Assembly: GCA_938045435.1 (NCBI GenBank) | Contig: CALIBA010000183.1 | Coordinates: forward strand, 1-34,291 | DNA length: 34,291 nt | Reading direction: 5' to 3' | Source of the DNA: an uncultured Selenomonas sp. | Lineage (GTDB): Bacteria > Bacillota > Negativicutes > Selenomonadales > Selenomonadaceae | In this document: positions 32,902-34,291 of the stretch, one piece after another | How positions within the stretch are numbered: position 1 is the stretch's first letter | Layout: the number at the start of each line of letters is the position of its first letter | Made by a program: the position numbers and the translations under genes | The notes under the pieces: model-generated | What the model was told of the DNA's origin: nothing | Seen by the model: only the letters and a program-made list of their open reading frames with translations | The model's database searches: none

Positions 32902-33366
32902 TTGAACGGACACATTACGGTTCATACTATCCCTAATGCCGTTTGATAGCTATCGAAGAAATGGCTAACAAATGGCCAATATCGGATGTAACAACCTAAC
33001 AATTAAATGATTGTTGCATTGCGTCAGCTCAGCAACCTCCACACATACCAATACTATTGTGTTGCGCATTTAGGTGCATTATTCCTTAACGGCACATCAC
33101 AAATTAACATTCCTAACCAGTCATATTTGTATAAAAAAGTGCGGTAGTATTAAAGTAAATGTGTAACTTTGTAGCCGTAATACCAGAAAACGAATGCCTA
33201 TGATAATATAATAACATGTTACAGACACGAAGGTAATGAAGTGTAAGCATCATCATTATTTCACCCATTCTACACTTGGGTGGCACTAGTTGTCCGCACT
33301 TTGTTAATCGTCTCCCTACTGCCCTTGGACAACTCTAACTTTAATAAATTATATCAATCAAAGAAC
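32902..33366. other. Gene-free region with one promoter box
   Basis: No full-length gene is seen in these 465 bp. TAACTTTG at 33164-33171 is an exact -7 box about 190 bp before the next start. A 17-residue frame at 33236-33289 with a run of histidines lies between them, and an inverted repeat AACAAT/ATTGTT is at 32998-33015. None of these is assigned a function. Confidence 0.5.
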
Positions 33367-33744
33367 ATGAAAACATTAGGATTTGTCGGAATTGTTGTGC
33401 TCGCCATCGTTTTGTGCGTAAAAATAGCTGTAAACTCAAACGAAGACAATGAACTGGAAGGTATAATCTGGAATAAACAATACACAGAAGAAGCTAGGAA
33501 AAAAGCCGCACTATTCCTAAATGTGCGGGTTACGTTTAATGCAGATGGCACAGTTACTTATAGCAACAGCCCCGAATGGAGCGATGCACGCAGTAACCTA
33601 GTAGACAATAAGTCGAAAACAGAGTACAGCAAAGACGATAGACCTCATGGAAATCAAGAGAGCTCTTCCTCCACCAACGACAGTCCAGAGCTATGGGATT
33701 GCTATGATGTCGACCTGAACAATGGCGTTTTCTGGGCCGACTAG
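33367..33744 (+). CDS. Small single-pass membrane protein, unknown
   Basis: This 125-residue protein has one hydrophobic segment at about 4-21 (LGFVGIVVLAIVLCVKIAV), which could be a membrane anchor or an uncleaved signal, and a polar, acidic, serine- and asparagine-rich remainder. It has no recognised domain. The start at 33367 is an ATG; a longer frame from GTG at 33280 is less likely. It runs towards the rRNA operon, and the two ends are separated by a terminator hairpin. Confidence 0.5.
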   Translation: MKTLGFVGIVVLAIVLCVKIAVNSNEDNELEGIIWNKQYTEEARKKAALFLNVRVTFNADGTVTYSNSPEWSDARSNLVDNKSKTEYSKDDRPHGNQESSSSTNDSPELWDCYDVDLNNGVFWAD

Positions 33745-33836
33745 ATTTCCCTTTCAGCATTATGCAGCTTGTAAAAACCACAACTCACTTAAAATTGCAT
33801 TATAAGCATCCACCTCATACCCTCCCAAAACGAACA

Positions 33837-33867
33837 AGCCCCGAGTGCGGATGTCGCGCTCGGGGCT
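33837..33867 (-). terminator. rRNA operon terminator
   Basis: AGCCCCGAG (33837-33845) pairs perfectly with CTCGGGGCT (33859-33867), and the stem can extend into GCG/CGC. It lies just past the 5S gene and so ends the leftward rRNA transcript. The T-tract is weak. Confidence 0.75.
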
Positions 33868-33880
33868 TTCGTATTGAAAA

Positions 33881-33992
<112 letters not shown>

Positions 33993-34102
33993 TAGGGGGT
34001 TGACTATCGCACAAGCAAGCGAAGAAGGAGTGACGCGCCACGCGGCACTTATGTCCTGCGGCATCCGCGACGAGCGGGCCGACGACACGGCTGAGATGCG
34101 GG
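33993..34102 (-). other. 23S-5S internal transcribed spacer
   Basis: The 110 bp between the two rRNAs hold no tRNA. Order on the minus strand is 23S then 5S, as normal. Confidence 0.7.
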
Positions 34103-34291
34103 AGGTAAGAAAGTTTCGGGCAATTAGTAGCGCTCGGCTTTGGCGTCGCCGCCTTTACACCTGCGCCCTATCGACGTCCTCGTCTGGGACGACCCTCATG
34201 AGGAGTTCTAATCTTGCGGCCGGCTTCGCACTTAGATGCTTTCAGCGCTTATCCGATCCAGACTCAGATACCCGGCGGTGCACCTGGCGGC
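34103..34291 (-). rRNA. rrl: 23S ribosomal RNA, 3' end, cut by window edge
   Basis: The reverse complement has the conserved 3'-terminal 23S sequence, including the domain VI segment around CGCTGAAAGCATCTAAGTGC and TACTAATTGCCCGAAACTTTC near the end. The gene continues past the right edge. The 3' end is placed near 34103 and is approximate. Confidence 0.92.

Overview
The window is from a Bacteroidales chromosome, most likely a Prevotella or close relative. Promoters fit the Bacteroidetes pattern TTTG-N19/20-TAnnTTTG, and the right-hand secreted protein has the TLDGR-type C-terminus common in Prevotella. The genus is an inference from style, not from a search.

Positions 1 to 21911 are one end of a CTnDOT/CTnERL-family integrative conjugative element. 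From the chromosomal junction leftwards it carries intDOT (411 aa, with Ser259, Lys287, His345, Arg348, His372 and Tyr381), a RhuM-like gene, two small rightward HTH genes, the divergent leftward excision operon xis2c-xis2d-orf3-exc(topB), a DUF1896 gene and a 1938-residue DNA methylase/helicase. After a scarred junction with a degenerate transposase and a MITE-like inverted repeat come the tetQ-rteA-rteB operon, a dihydrofolate-reductase-family gene behind a structured leader, and rteC. An ATPase gene runs off the left edge. The mobilisation and transfer genes should lie further left, outside the window. No ermF region is present, so the layout resembles CTnERL more than CTnDOT.

In the CTnDOT model tetracycline relieves attenuation in the tetQ leader. 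RteA and RteB then activate rteC, RteC activates the xis2c operon, and Xis2c, Xis2d and Exc act with IntDOT in excision. The leaders, operators and terminators expected for this cascade can be seen here. The element end is GTAACTTTGC at 21902-21911. This matches the GTAnnTTTGC IntDOT core and contains a TAnnTTTG promoter box, and it lies just upstream of a decayed IS630-type transposase gene.

Positions 21918 to 23902 are a decayed chromosomal patch: the IS630 relic, a 5'-truncated gene fused to a lipoprotein gene by an ATGA overlap, and an oxidoreductase fragment. From 23903 to 30465 there is a polysaccharide locus with two divergent arms. The left arm holds a flippase, a family 2 glycosyltransferase, a TPR protein and a DUF2750 protein. 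The right arm holds two family 2 glycosyltransferases and one GT4-like transferase, all coupled by ATGA overlaps. Between the arms lie five palindromes phased at 22 bp. A low-complexity AACTCA repeat tract, a large secreted protein, two small proteins and the 3' end of a leftward rRNA operon (5S and partial 23S) complete the window.

The most unusual features are the terminator/antiterminator-like leader at 1685-1926, the 22-bp phased palindromes at 27224-27327, and the hairpin that abuts the DUF1896 start codon at 14439-14541.
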